Positions 61,398-64,000 of a stretch of 64,000 nucleotides of DNA are shown one piece after another. Each line of letters opens with the position of its first letter. Position 1 is the stretch's first letter. The translations under genes and the position numbers were made by a program. The notes under the pieces are model-generated. The model did not search any database, was not told the origin of the DNA, and saw only the letters and a program-made list of their open reading frames with translations. The DNA is from Streptomyces diastatochromogenes (GTDB lineage Bacteria; Actinomycetota; Actinomycetes; Streptomycetales; Streptomycetaceae): positions 310,001 to 374,000 of the forward strand of contig JAPTYK010000007.1 in NCBI GenBank assembly GCA_026913215.1, in the 5' to 3' direction.

Positions 61398-61953
61398 AGG
61401 CCCTGCGCCTCTTCCAGGCACGCTCGCCGTACGACGCTGTCCCCGCCACTCCGTCGGCGGCGGGGATCCTCGTGCCGTACCGGGTTCCGGCCGGGCCGGC
61501 TGCCCTCGTCCGGCCGCAGACCAAGGCCCTGGTGCGGTGGCTGCGGCAGATGCTCCACACCGGCGTCTACCTCGCCACGCTCCGCCTGCCCGTCGGCATC
61601 GTGGCGTGGGTATACGAGCGCCGGCCCCGCCCCGCGGGCGCCGCCCTTCCACGGGCGGCGAGCTGGTCCTGCCCCTGTTATGGGTCGGCGCTGTCATCGG
61701 CGGTCTGGTGCTGATCGTCGTGATCACCGTTGACGAAGCCGCCGCCGCACCCGCTGGAATGCCCACGGGGGCCCGGGACCCTCTCGCTGCCGAAGCGCAG
61801 TCGCCGTTCTCGGTGACCAATGCCACGGCGGCCACCAGCGGTGCCGGCCCCACATCCGAGGGTGGAAGGCCGGAAGTCCTCGGGAAGTTTCGTGAGACAA
61901 CGTCCTTCTCGGAGCCGTCTGCGCGATCGCTGTATCTGGCCGCCCCGACGTGA
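61394..61953 (+). CDS. Membrane protein, about 186 aa (frameshifted)
   Basis: GTG overlapping the GH15 stop. The first 85 residues lead to a weakly hydrophobic segment (TGVYLATLRLPVGIVAWVY); adding one C near 61649-61650 joins this to a clear membrane helix (ELVLPLLWVGAVIGGLVLIVVITV) and an extracellular polar tail ending at 61953, just before a hairpin. Family unknown. The correction is supported because the uncorrected frame has no helix and stops early. Confidence 0.5.
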
Positions 61954-61967
61954 CGCCCCTCGTCTCC

Positions 61968-61997
61968 TCAACGCGCGCAGTCTCCTCCGCGCGTTGA
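61968..61997 (+). terminator. Hairpin terminator
   Basis: A 10-bp stem (61968-61977 with 61988-61997) after the membrane protein. Confidence 0.6.
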
Positions 61998-62038
61998 CGA
62001 GGTACGCCGCACTTCCCCAGCAGACTCAGGAGATCAGG

Positions 62039-62638
62039 ATGATCAGGACGGCCGCACCGTCCTTGACGGCCGAGGACTGGAACGGCCTCTACGCCTCCGG
62101 GCGGCTGGCGCCCCGACTGATCGGCGACGGTGAGCGCCGGTCTGCCCACCGCACGTTGTCCGTGGCCTGCGGCATGAGCGCGGTGGATCTCGGCTGCGGC
62201 ACCGGGAAGTGGACGCGGCAGCTCGCCGCCTGGGGCCTGGACACGATCGGCCTGGACTTCTCCCAGGTCGTCCTGACCCAGGCCCGCGCCGCGGTGAGCC
62301 GGGCCCGCTACGAGCTGTGGGACATCAACGACGAGGCGACCTCGGACCTGCTGCTTCCGGGCAGCATCGACATCGTCTCCTGCCGGCTCTCCTTCTCGCT
62401 CTTTGACCGGTCCCAGCTGCTGCCGAACGTGCGGCGGTGGATGGCCCCGCGAGGCCGTCTCTACATCCTCACGAACGTCACCGATCAGCACGACGGGAAG
62501 CTCCCCGCGTACGAGTGCGGAATGAGCGAGGAGGACATCGCGTCCCTCGGCTGTGACGGCTGGCACGTGCGGGACGTGTTCCGGCTCAACCGGCGGGCGG
62601 GAATCGTCCTCCAGCCATCCGGATCGCCTGATCCGTGA
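62039..62638 (+). CDS. Class I SAM-dependent methyltransferase
   Basis: 199 residues, ATG with CAGGAGAT upstream. Motif I DLGCGTGKWTRQLA (about 44-57), motif II GLDFSQVVL and a motif IV-like region YELWDINDE and DIVSCRLSFSLFD are present. The substrate is unknown. It stands alone, transcribed after a terminator. Similar to small-molecule or ubiE-type methyltransferases. Confidence 0.75.
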   Translation: MIRTAAPSLTAEDWNGLYASGRLAPRLIGDGERRSAHRTLSVACGMSAVDLGCGTGKWTRQLAAWGLDTIGLDFSQVVLTQARAAVSRARYELWDINDEATSDLLLPGSIDIVSCRLSFSLFDRSQLLPNVRRWMAPRGRLYILTNVTDQHDGKLPAYECGMSEEDIASLGCDGWHVRDVFRLNRRAGIVLQPSGSPDP

Positions 62639-62768
62639 AGGCACCCACCGCCCCGAGCTAGATGTCCGGGGCCTCAGCTCAGGCCCGGCACGACAAGACG
62701 ATCGATCCGGCGACACCCTCCCACGCAGCCCAGTACTTGATCGACAGTCCATCAAGAAAGGCAGTCAC

Positions 62769-63722
62769 ATGACCATGGCGTCACCGACACACGCGGCCGA
62801 CGACGTCTGGCCGTGGGCCGACGAAGGCGACCCGGAGTGGTCGTGGCTTCCTCACTCCCGGACCGTCCCGGTCCCGTGTGGGACGTACTTCGACGCCGTC
62901 CGCATGCCCGCCGACATCGCCGCCCCCGTACTCCGGCGCCTCGGCAGCGGCACGGGCCCGGTCCTGGCCAACGACGTCACCCGAGTTTGGTGGTTCCTCC
63001 TGCCGCGCGGGGAAGCCGAGCCCGGCCTGTGGGCGCCTGGGGTCCGTCTCCTGCGCCGGGGCACCGTCATCGGCGTTCCGCCGCGCGAGGTCACGGGGGG
63101 CAAGGATGTCCACTGGGTCGTCACACCCGGAACCCAGACCACCTCCGCGGACCGGCTGCGCGCGGCGCTGAACGCTGCCGATGCCACCCCCTCCCTCCCC
63201 GTGCTCCACCCGGCAGCCCGCCCCGTCCCGGCGTCGATGCGCCTTGCGCCGACGCCGGCCACAGCAACGCTCCCCTTCACCCCCCGCCCCCTCACACCGA
63301 CGCAACTGCGCACCGGCCGGCTCCTGCTCGCCGGGAAGAACAATCAGGAGATCGCCACCGAGCTTCAGGTGTCCGTGACGACCGTTCGCGATCACCTGAA
63401 GGGAATCGGCTACCGGGCCGGCGGAACCACCCCGGCCGGCCGAGCCGCTGCCCTCCTGGCCGGCGGTCATCTCCCCCCACCACAGGGCGCCATGACCCCG
63501 CCGGTCTTCACCGCCGACGACCTCGCCCTTATCCGAGCCGTCGCGGAGCTTTCCCACCCCACCAGCGTGCCGATGCACCTGCGCGATGCCGAGGAGGACC
63601 ACCTCGCGCGGCTTCGACAGGCGGCCGGAGCCAGGAGCAACGCGCACCTCGTCGCCCTGGTCTGGACACAGCTCACCGCTGTCCAGAGCCGCCCGATGGC
63701 GACCTCAGCAACGGGGGCATGA
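62769..63722 (+). CDS. LuxR-type HTH protein with N-terminal sensor-like domain, 317 aa
   Basis: ATG with a weak AAAGG site. The first 130 residues form a small alpha/beta domain common in Streptomyces (VPCGTYFDAVRMPADIAAPVLRRLGS; TRVWWFLLPRGEAEPGLWA; WVVTPGTQTTS). A LuxR-like HTH follows near 180-230 (LTPTQLRTGRLLLAGKNNQEIATELQVSVTTVRDHLKGIGYRAG), the NxEIAxxLxVSxxTVRxH pattern. The C-terminus is helical. Likely a regulator. It overlaps the next gene by 4 nt (ATGA). Confidence 0.7.
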   Translation: MTMASPTHAADDVWPWADEGDPEWSWLPHSRTVPVPCGTYFDAVRMPADIAAPVLRRLGSGTGPVLANDVTRVWWFLLPRGEAEPGLWAPGVRLLRRGTVIGVPPREVTGGKDVHWVVTPGTQTTSADRLRAALNAADATPSLPVLHPAARPVPASMRLAPTPATATLPFTPRPLTPTQLRTGRLLLAGKNNQEIATELQVSVTTVRDHLKGIGYRAGGTTPAGRAAALLAGGHLPPPQGAMTPPVFTADDLALIRAVAELSHPTSVPMHLRDAEEDHLARLRQAAGARSNAHLVALVWTQLTAVQSRPMATSATGA

Positions 63723-64000
63723 TGACCCACCTCGAGAACGCCGCGGCCGTCAAGGAGTCCGGCATGACGCAGCCGCATCCCCGCACCCTCCTGCAGCACC
63801 TCCTGGAGACCACGCCCAGGCTGAACGGCACGACATGGCCCCGGTTCCAGGTCCTCTGGGGACGGATGGCGGCCGAGGCTGCACAGGGCTTAGGACTCCC
63901 GAAGCTGGCCCATGTCCGAGTCTCACGTTCCACCTACATCCGGTGGCTCTCCGGCGCCCAAGTCGCCAAGGGCGACACGGCGGTGGTTTTGGAGTGGTAC
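63719..64000 (+). CDS. HTH regulator, N-terminal part (runs off window)
   Basis: ATG at 63719 overlaps the stop of the preceding LuxR-type gene by 4 nt (ATGA). At least 94 residues are open to the right edge: a Gln/Pro-rich start, then MTQPHPRTLLQHLLETTPRL and RSTYIRWLSGAQVAKGDTA, which resembles the HTH N-terminus of Streptomyces regulators followed by an unseen remainder. The product is incomplete, so its domain content cannot be judged. Confidence 0.6.
   Translation, partial: MMTHLENAAAVKESGMTQPHPRTLLQHLLETTPRLNGTTWPRFQVLWGRMAAEAAQGLGLPKLAHVRVSRSTYIRWLSGAQVAKGDTAVVLEWY

Noticed and set aside
60213..61853. A 546-codon minus-strand frame
   Set aside because: Antisense to the GH15 gene, which has both catalytic glutamates in the plus frame.

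Overview
The window reads as Streptomyces (or a close actinomycete) accessory DNA. GC content is very high, GTG and TTG starts are common, genes overlap as ATGA or GTGA, and Streptomyces-type families recur: an SsgA-like protein, a class E sortase with a LAxTG substrate, XRE-DUF5753, PF04672-type methyltransferase, DUF5999 and DUF6415-like proteins. The first 48 kb looks like a mobile replicon or integrative element (single-strand binding protein, secreted multi-domain peptidoglycan hydrolase, orphan adenine methylase, SbcC/SbcD-like pair, many unknown small genes). No replication initiator, ParA or TraB/FtsK-like gene lies inside the window, so plasmid versus ICE cannot be settled.

Layout. 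1-5990: one end of a Tn7-like transposon on the minus strand, in the order tnsA, tnsB, tnsC, tniQ, with tniQ cut by the left edge; the cargo lies outside the window. 6-20 kb: plus-strand genes including a membrane protein coupled to a lytic transglycosylase/M23/NlpC-P60 enzyme, an Mre11/SbcD-like phosphoesterase, an LPKTG-ended surface protein, a class E sortase, and an SbcC/Rad50-like ATPase coupled to a 203-residue unknown protein. 20-33 kb: small unknown proteins, an adenine-methylase-like protein, a protein built of four helix-turn-helix-like repeats, a 1002-residue protein with three CCHC zinc knuckles plus a SWIM finger, and SSB. 33-40 kb: a three-gene minus-strand operon, a four-gene coupled plus-strand operon and a glycosyltransferase. 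40.8-43 kb: two secreted SH3b proteins flank a Pro-rich LAxTG protein, the best candidate sortase substrate. 43-47.2 kb: a cassette MFS - TrpA-like - MFS with small flanking genes. 47.2-53.8 kb: an SsgA-like protein, a GGCT-fold protein, GNAT, TrmO-like and two large regulators. 53.9-64 kb: a dense plus-strand cluster with a HATPase-type kinase fold, DUF6415/DUF5999, XRE-DUF5753, methyltransferases, a GH15 glucoamylase-like enzyme and a LuxR-type HTH protein.

Two observations cut across the window. First, eight plus-strand intergenic regions between 6 and 48 kb share TGTCCG, then exactly 10 nt, then a YANNNT-like hexamer, 36-129 nt before a start codon and often directly behind a terminator hairpin; this looks like a common promoter or operator class. 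Second, about twelve genes are interrupted by single-base frameshifts, most of them in short homopolymers and each restoring a convincing protein when one base is added or removed. This pattern fits uncorrected long-read indels better than gene decay. For these genes the coordinates given span the restored reading frame.
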